A stretch of 61,254 nt of DNA, from NCBI GenBank assembly GCA_044340485.1, contig JBIITN010000010.1, forward strand, positions 1-61,254. Direction: 5' to 3'. The notes under the pieces are model-generated. The model was not told the DNA's origin. It searched no databases and saw only the letters and a list, made by a program, of their open reading frames with translations. Numbering within the stretch: the first letter of the stretch is position 1; each line of letters begins with the position of its first letter. Positions 40,181 through 50,199 of this stretch are shown one piece after another. The stretch is from UBA2093 sp044340485 (GTDB lineage: Bacteria; Actinomycetota; Acidimicrobiia; Acidimicrobiales; Ilumatobacteraceae). Both the position numbers and the translations under genes were made by a program.

Positions 40181-41638
40181 CTAGCCGACGGTGACTTCAG
40201 TGACCGTTCCCTCAACGAGTGTGACATTGACGCGATTCATCACATAGTCGGTGGTCAACATGTACTGCTCGCCATCACGAGCAGCCACACGAAATTCCCA
40301 GCCTTCAGACTGGGCGATCTTCATTGCTTCGTCTTCAGTGAGACCCACCAACGTATTTGCCTCGTCTGCGGGTATTGGATTGTCCATCCCGGGATCAGGC
40401 TCTGGCATTGGTTCTCCGCCATCGATTGTCGTATCTGTGACTTCTTCAAATTCAAATAAATCGTCACTCAAAGCAACGACGGTACCTACTTCTCCGTCAT
40501 TGTTTGAGTAGGTAAATGCGGGCATAAGCAACTGCTTGCCGTTGTCTTCAAACATCCATGCATACGACATCTTTACCGCCGTGATTGTGACGGTGATTTC
40601 TTCGGGCGCGACAGGGACATCAGTACTTACGGTGTCATCACTGCTCACAGGGACATCGGCACTTACAGAGTCATCACTGCTCGCATCTTCTTCAGCTGGT
40701 GCGACCGCAACCGAGCTAATCGACGCGTCGCGAGCTTCGGCTGCGCCGTATCCGTAATAGCGATAATCGCCCAATCGCGACACTGCACTTGTTGCATCGG
40801 CAAGATCATATGACGTGCCTTTCTTGACATCCACGAGCATTCCCGATGCGGACGTCAATTCGGAATTGTCTCCGAAACTGAAATACCACGAAATAGGCGA
40901 GGCAATGTCGTTCAGTAACAACTGTGCTTGTGACCATGCTGACCATTCATCAGAAAAAGACTGAATCTGCACATCAGCAAGTTCGACACCAAGATCAGTC
41001 AGAAGTTGTTGGGTAAGTGCTTCTACTTCTGATTTCGATGGAAGATTTTCTGGTGGAGTTGGTGGGTCTATCGGTTCGGGGATTTCTTCAATTCGTTCGC
41101 GACATTCTTTGTCGTCAGGCGCACACGGTTCACTAGGGTCTACCCCGCTTCCACTCGATGAACCTGAACCACTAGAAGATGTTCCATCGTCAGCAGTGAT
41201 GCTCGGGTAATACGACCACGTCCACAAACGACCGTCGCCATACAGCCACATGGCTTCTTCAAAAACATTGTCATTCGTAGTGGACTCACTGATGCGATAA
41301 CTCTTGAACATCGACTCGTAATCGCCACCTGCCGAAGCATCTTCAACAGCCTTGCCAGCCACTCCGAAAATCTTCGCGATGTCTTCAAATTCGTTGAGTG
41401 GCGCGGATTTTTTCTTCACTTCATAGGACGCCATCTCAGACGGCATCTCGGGCAATGTTCCCTCCACCTCATAGGACACATCGGCCCACATCATCTTGGA
41501 ATCAGACGCCGCCTCGTTGCCCATTCCTCCAGAAGGAATAAACCGCAATGTTTCACTTCCCGACGAACAGCTAGCAATAACAACTGCAGTGAGGGCTACA
41601 ACAGCGATCGCTGACACGCCACGACGTCGAAGATTCAT
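40181..41638 (-). CDS. lipoprotein with a C-terminal I78-inhibitor-like domain
   Basis: 485 aa. The lipobox ends at VVIASC (Cys 24), so it is exported and lipid-anchored. The middle is acidic and Ser/Gly-rich, with a short repeat (SSDDSVSADVPV then SSDDTVSTDVPV at about 330-355). The last 55 residues, NTLVGLTEDEAMKIAQSEGW then RVAARDGE and DYVMNRVNVTLVEGTVTEVTVG, resemble the peptidase-inhibitor I78 (potato-inhibitor-like) fold. A likeness only. It sits between ftsY and ffh, 20 bases before ffh. ATG 41638 lies 6 bases after CATAGT, so it may have its own leaderless promoter. Confidence 0.7.
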   Translation of the reverse strand: MNLRRRGVSAIAVVALTAVVIASCSSGSETLRFIPSGGMGNEAASDSKMMWADVSYEVEGTLPEMPSEMASYEVKKKSAPLNEFEDIAKIFGVAGKAVEDASAGGDYESMFKSYRISESTTNDNVFEEAMWLYGDGRLWTWSYYPSITADDGTSSSGSGSSSGSGVDPSEPCAPDDKECRERIEEIPEPIDPPTPPENLPSKSEVEALTQQLLTDLGVELADVQIQSFSDEWSAWSQAQLLLNDIASPISWYFSFGDNSELTSASGMLVDVKKGTSYDLADATSAVSRLGDYRYYGYGAAEARDASISSVAVAPAEEDASSDDSVSADVPVSSDDTVSTDVPVAPEEITVTITAVKMSYAWMFEDNGKQLLMPAFTYSNNDGEVGTVVALSDDLFEFEEVTDTTIDGGEPMPEPDPGMDNPIPADEANTLVGLTEDEAMKIAQSEGWEFRVAARDGEQYMLTTDYVMNRVNVTLVEGTVTEVTVG

Positions 41639-41644
41639 GTTGTC

Positions 41645-41650
41645 ACTATG
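41645..41650 (-). promoter_or_regulatory. -10 element of the lipoprotein gene
   Basis: Minus-strand CATAGT, 6 bases before the ATG at 41638; the same hexamer and spacing occur before the molybdoenzyme gene. Confidence 0.4.
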
Positions 41651-41658
41651 GCACAGAA

Positions 41659-42879
41659 TTAGTCGAACAATGCGTCAACAAACTCGTTGGGATCAAAAGT
41701 GACAAGATCAACAGCGGTCTCGCCCAGTCCCACCAATTTCACTGGAATTCCGAGTTCGGTTTCGATAGCAAAGACGATTCCACCTTTTGCTGAACCATCA
41801 AGTTTGGTGAGGACTACGCCAGTGACTGACGTAGCTGCAGCAAATTCCCGAGCTTGGGCAAGTCCGTTTTGTCCGGTCGTTGCATCGATAACAAGAAGCA
41901 CTTCAACAACTGCACCTTGTCCCTTATCGGCAACGCGACGCACCTTGCCCAACTCTTCCATGAGATTGGCTTTGTTGTGTAAGCGACCAGCGGTGTCGGC
42001 CAGAACAAGATCAGATCCAATGGCGCCAGCGCGTTGAATGCCATCGTAAATAACCGACGCTGGGTCGCCACCTTCGCTACCGCGTACGAACTCAGCGCCA
42101 GCGCGTTCGGCCCACGTTTGCAACTGTTCGGCGGCAGCAGCACGAAAAGTGTCGCCTGCTGCCATCAGCACTTTGCGTCCAGCGCCCACCTGTGCTGTAC
42201 CTACTTTGCCAATTGTTGTGGTCTTACCCACTCCGTTCACGCCGACGAACAACCACACGTTTGGTGTTGTGTCAGAGTCAATTCGTAGCGTTCGATCAGT
42301 TGACGACAATTGCTCTTTCATGTCGTTGCGTAACGCATCAAGCAATTGATTGGGGCTGGCAATCTCTCCAGATTTCACACGGTTACGTAATGAACCAAGC
42401 AACGAATCGGTGAGACGTATGCCGATGTCAGCAAGAAGAAGTGTTTCTTCTAGTTCGTCCCAGGTTGCGGCATCGATTGAACCTCGACCCTTAATTGCAC
42501 CGAACGCTTTGGCAAAAATCGAACGCGTGCGACCCGTGCGCTCTCGCACACTGGGCGGTGCAGCAACTGGAACGACTTCTTCTTCTGAAGGCCCTTCTTC
42601 AACAGTGTTCTCTTCTTGTATTTCATCAGAGACAGCTGGCTCTTCGACGACATCAGGTGCTGCAGCGGGAGTTAGTGGCGGTGTCGCTGCACGTGTTGAT
42701 GGTGGAGCTGGTCGTGTACCAACAGGCGGTGGAACAGATGGTGCAACTGAACGTTGTGTGGATTGTGCCTCACTTTGTGCGCGCCGACGATTCATCCAAA
42801 TGGTGCCAAATCCAAAGACCAGCACTATTGCGATGAGAGCAATGAAAATAAGGATGAGTGAGGTATCCACGGCGATCAT
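41659..42879 (-). CDS. ftsY: SRP receptor FtsY
   Basis: 406 aa. Unlike E. coli FtsY, it begins with a transmembrane helix (LILIFIALIAIVLVFGFGTI) and a Pro/Ala/Glu-rich linker (to about 110), the actinobacterial layout. The NG domain follows: FVGVNGVGKTTTIGKVG, ADTAGRLHNKANLMEELGK, LTKLDGSAKGGIVFAI. ATG at 42879 overlaps the smc stop (ATGA). Confidence 0.95.
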   Translation of the reverse strand: MIAVDTSLILIFIALIAIVLVFGFGTIWMNRRRAQSEAQSTQRSVAPSVPPPVGTRPAPPSTRAATPPLTPAAAPDVVEEPAVSDEIQEENTVEEGPSEEEVVPVAAPPSVRERTGRTRSIFAKAFGAIKGRGSIDAATWDELEETLLLADIGIRLTDSLLGSLRNRVKSGEIASPNQLLDALRNDMKEQLSSTDRTLRIDSDTTPNVWLFVGVNGVGKTTTIGKVGTAQVGAGRKVLMAAGDTFRAAAAEQLQTWAERAGAEFVRGSEGGDPASVIYDGIQRAGAIGSDLVLADTAGRLHNKANLMEELGKVRRVADKGQGAVVEVLLVIDATTGQNGLAQAREFAAATSVTGVVLTKLDGSAKGGIVFAIETELGIPVKLVGLGETAVDLVTFDPNEFVDALFD

Positions 42880-45800
42880 GTTGATTCCTGAGTGGCCAAT
42901 ACAACAGATGGTCGCTCGGTGACCACTTTCGATGAGCCACCTGGCTGCATGCTCACTCCCAGCAAGATGTCGCCAGCTTCCATGGTGCGCTTTTGGTGGC
43001 TCACAATGATCAATTGTGCATCGCGTCGGAACTCGCCTACCAAACTTAAGAAGCGGTGCAAGTTCACATCGTCAAGAGCAGCCTCGACTTCGTCCATGAC
43101 ATAAAACGGCGAGGGGCGACTACGGAAGACAGAGAACAAATACGCAAGCGCAGTAAGAGACCGTTCACCACCGGACAGAAGCGACAATTTCTTAAACGTT
43201 TTTCCTGGCGGCTGTGCCTCAACTTCGATGCCCGTGTTCAACATGTCGTCGGGGTTGCTTAGTACTAATTTGCCTTTGCCGCCAGGGAACAACATTGCAA
43301 ACAGTTCGGTGAAGTTTGCACTGACATCGGCAAAGGCAGTTGCAAATACAGTTTGAATTTCCTGATCAACTGCCTTAATGACCTGCATTAGTTCACGTCG
43401 GGTGTTGCGTACGTCATTTAATTGCTCTTCAAGGAACTGGTGCCGCTCTTGGAGTTCATTGAATTCCTGTAAGGCAAGTGGGTTGATAGGCCCCATGAGG
43501 CGTAGGTCGCGTTCCAGTGTGCGCGCACGGTCGATCGGAGTCGAACCATCCGCTACTTCAGGCATCTCAGCTGCTTCGGCGACCGCTGGCTCAACTTCTA
43601 AATCACGTCGCAATGTTTCCACTGCAGCTTCGAGACGCATACGTGCTTCAGTTTCTTCAACATCAATGCGACGTGCCCGTTCGCGGTGTTGTTCAAGTTC
43701 TTGTTCTGCCGCATGACGCGCGCGACGTGACTCATCAAGATGTTGTGCAAGAGCACGCACCTCGTCACTTTGACGTCGACGCACATCGTGAAGCATTTCT
43801 AGACGTGTTTCTGTTTGTTGACGATGGCGCTCGACTAAATCAGCCAAGCGACCTAGAGCTGTGAGCGTGCGCTCAATTCGAGTGCGCCGTTCAGCGGCTT
43901 CTGAGCGGGCAACTGCATCGGCCGCCAAGCGACGCTCGGCTTCGTCGTAGCGCGTGCGCAAAAACTGCTCACGTTCACGGAGCCCACCAATGCGCACATC
44001 AAGGTCTTTGCGGCGCATTGCAAGGTGAGCACCTTTGGCTTCTACCGCAGCGCGTTCTTCTCCAAGGGCATGCTGTGCAGCGGCGCGAGCTGCTTCTACT
44101 TCTTCTAAACCGGGGAGAATCTCTTCGAGCTGGGTGGCGCGCGTCTGCGTCTCATGAAGTCGTGTACGTAGATCACCAACAGTTTCGCGCGACATTTGCG
44201 ATTCGGTCTGCAGTGCCCGCTGGTTCGTAACTGCGCCAGTAAGAGACTGCGATGCTTCTTCTACTACGACTGTTTGACGATCGATACGTTCACGAATCTC
44301 TTCCACAGTCTTTCGGGCAGCGGTTAGTTCATTTCGTGCACTATCAAGCAATTGTCGATAACGCTTGCTTTCTTCGACTGCAGCGTCTGCAAGGCGCTGT
44401 GCCTCGTCTCGTGCTTCACGCGAACCGCGTTCATCAGCGACGCCAATTCGCCAACCACTAGCCGCGATTCGATCACCGGTACGGGTGACAACCGTTGCGT
44501 TCGGATCACTAAGCGACACGTTGATCGCTTGATCGATTTCGTCGACACATCCCACACCACCAAGTAGTACATCAAGGAGCGACGACAATTCCTGAGGCGC
44601 TCCACCAGTAGGGCGAACACGATCACGTAACGACTGCGTGCCAGCAGGTACGCCACGCTGTGCGCCCGATGCACTCAACGCTAAGACACCACCAATACGT
44701 CCGCCATCACGAAGCGAGGCAAGTGCGCGCTTTCCTGCATCTGCATTACGCACCACCACGGCAGACAACGTCGCATCCAAGGCGGCAACTACTGCCCGCT
44801 CCCAGCCATTATCAATTGCAACAAGATCAATAAGAGCACCCACAACACCATCGACATCACGTAAATACGACGCGCCTTGTCGTGCTTGATCAAGTGGAGC
44901 AGCTTCATTCATCGCTTCAATACGCGCTACCCGCTTTGCCATGTCGTTATCGGTTCGCACAACTTCACTTTGCGCCGTATCAATCGCATGCTCGGCGTCG
45001 TTGCGGCGACGTTCTGCATCCCTCATCTGCTGGCGAATGTCGATTAACTCGTTCTCTGCAACGGCGAGTTGTTCCTGCATCCGCACCACATCGGCGGCGA
45101 CACGTTGATCATCGATCGCCAGTTGCTCAACCCGGGCATTGAGTCGTTGAATCTCGCCGTTTGTTTGTTCAATTGCGTTACGCAAAGTGCGTAGTTCACC
45201 ACGAACCTCTGCTGCTTCGGTGAAAGCACTTGTTCCACTTTCTGAGAACAACGACGATTCATCTGCTCGTTCTGCGGCAAACGCCGCTTCTTCTGCGGCC
45301 AGTTCTTCGCTCTCTGGAATCGCCTGAGAAAGCGCGCGCTCAACGTTTTCAAGCTCGCTCTTCAACTGCGCGGCATCGGCTTCAAGAGCGGCAACCACGT
45401 CGTCTGCCATCATCTGACCCTGGTCGCGCTCCATAGAACGACGACGCTCCGCAATGACAGCCCCTAAACCACGTGCCCGTTCACGCAATTGCTCAACACG
45501 CACCAACTCATCGCTTAGCCCGGAGTCACCGCGAGCCGACAACTCGGCTTCTGCGGACAACACCGCCGTATCGAGTTGTGCAAGTTGAGTCCGAATCTCG
45601 TTTTCTTTGGTACCCGATTCTGAACGCTCCGTCGTAAGAGCAGCGAGACGAGCGCGTAGTGCAGCAATCTCTCGCCCGGAGAGGAACAATTTGAGCGCAC
45701 GTAACTCGGAAACAATTTCACCATGTCGACGTGCAGCATCGGCCTGACGCTCTAGGGGGCGGAGTTGCCGACGTACTTCACGAATGAGGTCTTGTACACG

Positions 45801-46367
45801 GGTGAGGTTCGCTTCGGTTCCGTCAAGACGGCGCTCGGCTTTTTCTTTTCGCTTGCGGTACTTGAGTACACCTGCAGCCTCTTCAATGATTGCACGACGA
45901 TCTTCTGCACGTGCCGTGAGCACTGCATCAATTTGGCCTTGACTAATAATGACGTGCTGTTGTCGTCCGACGCCTGCGTCTGAAAGCAATTCCTGAACAT
46001 CAAGTAAGCGACACTCGACACCATTGATTGCATATTCGCTATCGCCATTACGGAACAAAATGCGACTGATAGTGATTTCATTGAAATCAAGCGGCAATAA
46101 CCCCGCACTGTTATCAAGCGTCAACATCACCTCGGCGCGACCAAGTGCAGATCGCTTTGATGTGCCATTAAATATGACGTCTTCCATCTTTTGACTACGC
46201 ACTGAACTTGGGGCTTGTGCACCGAGCACCCAAGCGATTGCATCTACTACGTTTGACTTACCTGAACCGTTGGGACCGACCACCACGGTGACGCCAGGCT
46301 CCATTTCCAACACCGTTGTGTCAGCAAATGATTTGAAGCCTTTGAGAGTAAGTGACTTGAGAAACAC
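42876..46367 (-). CDS. smc: chromosome segregation protein SMC
   Basis: 1163 aa. N-terminal Walker A VVGPNGSGKSNVVDAIAW; long coiled coils; a hinge at about 490-640 (GVVGALIDLVAIDNGWERAV through the GGVGCVDEIDQ area); C-terminal signature LSGGERSLTALAYLFSV and Walker B YVMDEVEAALDD. ATPase that organises the chromosome with ScpAB (not in the window). GTG start, 22 bases after the mutM stop. Confidence 0.96.
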   Translation of the reverse strand: MFLKSLTLKGFKSFADTTVLEMEPGVTVVVGPNGSGKSNVVDAIAWVLGAQAPSSVRSQKMEDVIFNGTSKRSALGRAEVMLTLDNSAGLLPLDFNEITISRILFRNGDSEYAINGVECRLLDVQELLSDAGVGRQQHVIISQGQIDAVLTARAEDRRAIIEEAAGVLKYRKRKEKAERRLDGTEANLTRVQDLIREVRRQLRPLERQADAARRHGEIVSELRALKLFLSGREIAALRARLAALTTERSESGTKENEIRTQLAQLDTAVLSAEAELSARGDSGLSDELVRVEQLRERARGLGAVIAERRRSMERDQGQMMADDVVAALEADAAQLKSELENVERALSQAIPESEELAAEEAAFAAERADESSLFSESGTSAFTEAAEVRGELRTLRNAIEQTNGEIQRLNARVEQLAIDDQRVAADVVRMQEQLAVAENELIDIRQQMRDAERRRNDAEHAIDTAQSEVVRTDNDMAKRVARIEAMNEAAPLDQARQGASYLRDVDGVVGALIDLVAIDNGWERAVVAALDATLSAVVVRNADAGKRALASLRDGGRIGGVLALSASGAQRGVPAGTQSLRDRVRPTGGAPQELSSLLDVLLGGVGCVDEIDQAINVSLSDPNATVVTRTGDRIAASGWRIGVADERGSREARDEAQRLADAAVEESKRYRQLLDSARNELTAARKTVEEIRERIDRQTVVVEEASQSLTGAVTNQRALQTESQMSRETVGDLRTRLHETQTRATQLEEILPGLEEVEAARAAAQHALGEERAAVEAKGAHLAMRRKDLDVRIGGLREREQFLRTRYDEAERRLAADAVARSEAAERRTRIERTLTALGRLADLVERHRQQTETRLEMLHDVRRRQSDEVRALAQHLDESRRARHAAEQELEQHRERARRIDVEETEARMRLEAAVETLRRDLEVEPAVAEAAEMPEVADGSTPIDRARTLERDLRLMGPINPLALQEFNELQERHQFLEEQLNDVRNTRRELMQVIKAVDQEIQTVFATAFADVSANFTELFAMLFPGGKGKLVLSNPDDMLNTGIEVEAQPPGKTFKKLSLLSGGERSLTALAYLFSVFRSRPSPFYVMDEVEAALDDVNLHRFLSLVGEFRRDAQLIIVSHQKRTMEAGDILLGVSMQPGGSSKVVTERPSVVLATQEST

Positions 46368-46389
46368 GGCAATTCAATCGTAATACGTC

Positions 46390-47238
46390 CTACCTCTGAC
46401 AGCGGGGGCAATACCATGTTCCGCGCCCGGCGACGGCAACACGAACGATCCGACTTTTTCCACAGGTGATGCATTGCTCGCCTGCACGCCCATACACGCG
46501 ATGCTCGTGTTGATACCCACCAACTGATCCATCAATGTTCACGTATTGCGTGTCGTCAAGAGTGGAGCCACCCGCTTCTATTGCGACTGCAAGAACTTCA
46601 GTAATCGACGTCGCCAATGTGGATAACTTTCGTCGGGATAAGTGATGTGCCGGATGATCCCAACGCAATCGTGCCCGATGAAGGATCTCATCGGCATAAA
46701 TATTTCCTATTCCGGCGACAAAACGTTGATTCAAAAGGACAGATTTAATACCACCACGTCGTCCCCGCAACGCGTGTTCCAGCACATCGGCATTGAATTC
46801 ATCCTCTATGGGGTCGACGCCAAGACGAGAAAGTTCTGGCATTACTTCTATCTCATCATGTGGGTCATACACCACTACTTCCCCGAAAGTTCGTGGATCA
46901 ACAAACAACATCTCGCTCTTCTCATCGTGGCCGCCAGCAAGACGAAGTACTACGTGTGTGTGCGGTGGATGTTCCGAGCCCACATCAACCACCAACACTC
47001 TGCCTGACATTCGAAGATGAATCATCATGACGTCACCCGAATCAAGATCACACAATAAATATTTTCCACGTCGCCGCGCTGCTGTCACGGTTGTATCTGT
47101 CAATCCGGTAATAACCGCTTCGGGACCAACGCGACGCACACTTCGTTCGCGACCAATTCGCACAGACAACACTGTGCGCCCCACCACTCGCGACACCAAA
47201 CCGCGTCGAACAGTTTCCACTTCGGGCAGCTCGGGCAT
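46390..47238 (-). CDS. mutM: formamidopyrimidine-DNA glycosylase
   Basis: 282 aa; removes 8-oxoguanine. The catalytic N-terminus is PELPEVETVRRGL (Pro1 after Met removal, Glu2), followed by VLLNQRFVAGIGNIYADEIL and a C-terminal zinc finger CITCGKSRI to YCPRCQR. Gene order rnc-mutM-smc-ftsY is the actinobacterial standard. Confidence 0.96.
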   Translation of the reverse strand: MPELPEVETVRRGLVSRVVGRTVLSVRIGRERSVRRVGPEAVITGLTDTTVTAARRRGKYLLCDLDSGDVMMIHLRMSGRVLVVDVGSEHPPHTHVVLRLAGGHDEKSEMLFVDPRTFGEVVVYDPHDEIEVMPELSRLGVDPIEDEFNADVLEHALRGRRGGIKSVLLNQRFVAGIGNIYADEILHRARLRWDHPAHHLSRRKLSTLATSITEVLAVAIEAGGSTLDDTQYVNIDGSVGGYQHEHRVYGRAGEQCITCGKSRIVRVAVAGRGTWYCPRCQR

Positions 47239-47258
47239 CAGCGTCTATTCATTAATTG

Positions 47259-47999
47259 TTATACGTCGTTCGCGTCGTTCACATGCCGCAAGTCAATAAG
47301 CGCTCGCTCTGCTGCCATTTGTTCGGCTGCTTTCTTGGTACGTCCCGTGCCACGCCCGCGCACACGTCCATCGACGAGAACCACAGCGGTAAACACCTTT
47401 TCGTGTTCGGGGCCTTCGCCATCTGTGTCATATCGCGGCGCACTAAGCGACATTTGAGAACACAGCTCTTGGAGTCGAGTCTTGTTGTCGAACGAATCAA
47501 GTCGTGGCAACACTTCTTCTACAACCGACGACAAGAAACGACGCACGAATTCATCGGCTGCAAGTGGTCCGGCGTCTAAATACACAGCTCCGATCACTGC
47601 TTCAAATGCATCGGACAAAATAGACGTCTTATCGCGACCACCAGCAGTATTTTCACCGCGACCAAGAAATAGGTATGAACCTAAATCAAGAGAGCGTGCG
47701 ATATCTGCAAGTGCTGCCGCGTTCACCACGCTCTGTCGAAGATCAGACAATCGCCCCTCGGGATCATCTGGCAATCGGTGATACGCAAGATCTGCAATAA
47801 CCCACCCAAGGACAGCGTCGCCCAAAAACTCGAGTCGTTCATTGGTATCAACTTCACCTGTCTCAGCAATGTAAGAACGGTGCACCAACGCCTGACGCAA
47901 TAACGAGAGATCAGAGAACGTATGGCCAAGAGCTTCTGACAACGTCACAAGTGATGTGGTCTCATCTTGTGAATTTCCAGTGAGTTTGTCAGTTGTCAT
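47259..47999 (-). CDS. rnc: ribonuclease III
   Basis: 246 aa. The RNase III signature NERLEFLGDAVLGWV with the catalytic acids, DAFEAVIGAVYLDAG, then a double-stranded RNA-binding domain ending KKAAEQMAAERALIDL. ATG 47999 has AGGTG about 9 bases upstream. 69 bases after acpP. Confidence 0.96.
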   Translation of the reverse strand: MTTDKLTGNSQDETTSLVTLSEALGHTFSDLSLLRQALVHRSYIAETGEVDTNERLEFLGDAVLGWVIADLAYHRLPDDPEGRLSDLRQSVVNAAALADIARSLDLGSYLFLGRGENTAGGRDKTSILSDAFEAVIGAVYLDAGPLAADEFVRRFLSSVVEEVLPRLDSFDNKTRLQELCSQMSLSAPRYDTDGEGPEHEKVFTAVVLVDGRVRGRGTGRTKKAAEQMAAERALIDLRHVNDANDV

Positions 48000-48068
48000 T
48001 TATCTCACACCTGAAAATGTGCCATGTCGAAAATAAGCAATGGTGAAAACGGTGGAATACGAAAGTGC

Positions 48069-48335
48069 TCACCGCGAATACGCAGCGACGACATAGTCAA
48101 CTGCGTCACGAACGGTTTTTAGGTTGACGAGGTCATCGTCGTCAAATTGAAAATCGGGAAGGTCGACGGAGAAATCCTGTTCAAGAGAGTCCACCAGCTC
48201 AATCAACGCGATGGAATCGGCACCAAGATCATCGACAAATGATTGGTCCTCCGACACAGAGGATGGATCTATTTCAAGGATGTCTGCCAAGTGTGTGCGC
48301 ACCTTTTCTACAACTGTTGCACGTTCAATCGCCAT
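48069..48335 (-). CDS. acpP: acyl carrier protein
   Basis: 88 aa, acidic. The phosphopantetheine serine is in DDLGADSIALIELVDSLE. AGAGGA lies 6 bases before the ATG. Lies between plsX and rnc, so it serves fatty acid and phospholipid synthesis. Confidence 0.95.
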   Translation of the reverse strand: MAIERATVVEKVRTHLADILEIDPSSVSEDQSFVDDLGADSIALIELVDSLEQDFSVDLPDFQFDDDDLVNLKTVRDAVDYVVAAYSR

Positions 48336-48380
48336 GACTTTTCCTCTTTTCGTACGCAGTGAGACTGCAGTGATCCTTAC

Positions 48381-49355
48381 TTAGTCGATCGTAGTGGCAG
48401 CGATGGCGCGGCGAATTTCTTCCACCATGTTCGTTTCCACCATCTCTTGTGCACATTTAATGCCATTCACCACCGCGCGAGAACTACTGGACCCGTGCGA
48501 GATGATGCAGACTCCATCTACACCAAGCAAGATCGCACCGCCGGTGTTTTCGGGGTCAAGTTGCTCGTACAGCGGCAACAATGCAGGAAACAATGCGTCG
48601 GCATGTTCTTTATATTCGGGTTGCCCAAACGCGTTGAGGAGCGCTTTGATCACAGCCTTCAACGATCCTTCAAGAGTTTTCAATGTGACATTGCCCGTGA
48701 AACCATCGGTCACCACAACGTCCACATCGTCTGTCATGATGTCGCGACCTTCGACATTGCCAATGAAATTGATGCCAGGTGCTGCTTCTAACAACGGGTA
48801 GACGTCTTTACGCAATTGGTCGCCTTTGCCTGGCTCTTCACCAATCGACAACAGACCAACACGCGGGTTTTCATATCCGTACCGTCGATTCGCATACACA
48901 GAACCCATTTGCGCAAACTGCACCAACCACTCGGGTTGCACGTCTGCATTTGCACCCGCGTCAAGCAATACCGTGGTTTTTCCGCCAGGTACAGGAATAG
49001 GTGTGGCGATAGCTGGTCGATGCACACCTTTGATACGACCCATACGCAACAGCGCGCTCGCCATCGTTGCACCAGTGTTGCCAGCAGAGATCATTGCGCT
49101 TGCATGTCCATCACGAACAGCTTCAGCAGCACGCACCAACGTACTGTCACGCTTCTTGCGAACAGACTGTGCCGGGTCGTCATCCATGTCGATGACTTCA
49201 GAGGCTGCGATAATCGCAAGATTGTCGGCACCAGCGAGGTCTGCGGGGCCGACAAGAACAATCGGAATACCTAGTGCCGCGGCTTCGTGGGCGCCTTTTA
49301 GGATTTCATTCGGTGCAAAGTCGCCGCCCATGGCGTCAACAGCGACAGGCAACAT
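48381..49355 (-). CDS. plsX: phosphate acyltransferase PlsX
   Basis: 324 aa; converts acyl-ACP to acyl-phosphate for glycerolipid synthesis. LPVAVDAMGGDFAPNEILKG, ISAGNTGATMASALL and VTDGFTGNVTLKTLEG are conserved PlsX blocks. No clear Shine-Dalgarno; 20 bases after the rpmF stop. Followed by acpP. Confidence 0.95.
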   Translation of the reverse strand: MLPVAVDAMGGDFAPNEILKGAHEAAALGIPIVLVGPADLAGADNLAIIAASEVIDMDDDPAQSVRKKRDSTLVRAAEAVRDGHASAMISAGNTGATMASALLRMGRIKGVHRPAIATPIPVPGGKTTVLLDAGANADVQPEWLVQFAQMGSVYANRRYGYENPRVGLLSIGEEPGKGDQLRKDVYPLLEAAPGINFIGNVEGRDIMTDDVDVVVTDGFTGNVTLKTLEGSLKAVIKALLNAFGQPEYKEHADALFPALLPLYEQLDPENTGGAILLGVDGVCIISHGSSSSRAVVNGIKCAQEMVETNMVEEIRRAIAATTID

Positions 49356-49375
49356 AAGAAAAAGGAGTGACAGCG

Positions 49376-49555
49376 TCAGTCAATAGAGACTGCGACGCGA
49401 CCTTTGTACCAGCCACAGGTTCCGCACACTGTGTGAGGAATTTTCGCAGCACCACAACGGGGGCAATCGCTACGCGAAGGAGCATCGAGGCGCCAGTTAC
49501 TGGCGCGACGCATACGAGTCTTTGACTTTGACTTCTTTTTCTTCGGAACGGCCAC
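49376..49555 (-). CDS. rpmF: 50S ribosomal protein L32
   Basis: 59 aa, MAVPKKKKSKSKTRMRRASN with a zinc knuckle CPRCGAAKIPHTVCGTCG. GTG 49555 has GGGAG 7 bases upstream; in-frame sequence upstream of it is not L32-like. The four-cysteine (zinc) form. Confidence 0.95.
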   Translation of the reverse strand: MAVPKKKKSKSKTRMRRASNWRLDAPSRSDCPRCGAAKIPHTVCGTCGWYKGRVAVSID

Positions 49556-49663
49556 TGTGGTCTCCCTGTCGAGCGGTATCTGAGCCCAGTACATACTGAG
49601 CCACAGGGTGCTTTAGGTTAGCGCTTCGACGACCAATTCCTCATTGGTGCCCCTAATAAGGGT

Positions 49664-50194
49664 TCAGCCCTCGGGGTCTGGTGGTGGGTCGGACAGCCGC
49701 GACTTCAAATCTTCAAGTGCGGCCCAGCGGACGTCTGAGATGAGAGCTTTGCAGGAGCACTCCCCTTCGTTCAGATCAACCCCACACTGGGGGCACAAGC
49801 CCTTGCAGTCCGGACGACACAGCAAAAACTGTGGCACCACAACAAGGATGTTCTCCCGGACCATTGGCAACAACATCAACTGATCAGCATCAATAGGGAA
49901 AGCGTCGGGGTCAGTGACGGTGAGTTGGTACAACTCGTCAATTTCAATGTCGGCTGATTCGCGAACGGGCGCAAGACAGCGTCGACAGTCACCGTGCCAC
50001 TGTGCGGTCGCGACTCCCGTTACTGCAATGCCATCTGACAATGCTTCAAGATGCAATCGCACATGAACCGGAACGTCGTCTATGCGTGAATCGTTGAACT
50101 CAAAGTCTTCTGCCGCAATGACGACGTCAACGTCCTTAGTGGAACCGGGCCGTCGCAGCAACTCAACGGCGTTCACCACAAGTGGCTTAGCCAT
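49664..50194 (-). CDS. DUF177 (YceD) family protein
   Basis: 176 aa. Conserved cysteines come in two groups: GDCRRCLAP in the middle and CRPDCKGLCPQCGVDLNEGECSC near the C-terminus. The partner of rpmF in most bacteria, in plants tied to 23S rRNA accumulation. Five bases after the sepIVA stop; 108 bases before rpmF. Confidence 0.9.
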   Translation of the reverse strand: MAKPLVVNAVELLRRPGSTKDVDVVIAAEDFEFNDSRIDDVPVHVRLHLEALSDGIAVTGVATAQWHGDCRRCLAPVRESADIEIDELYQLTVTDPDAFPIDADQLMLLPMVRENILVVVPQFLLCRPDCKGLCPQCGVDLNEGECSCKALISDVRWAALEDLKSRLSDPPPDPEG

Positions 50195-50199
50195 TAGAT

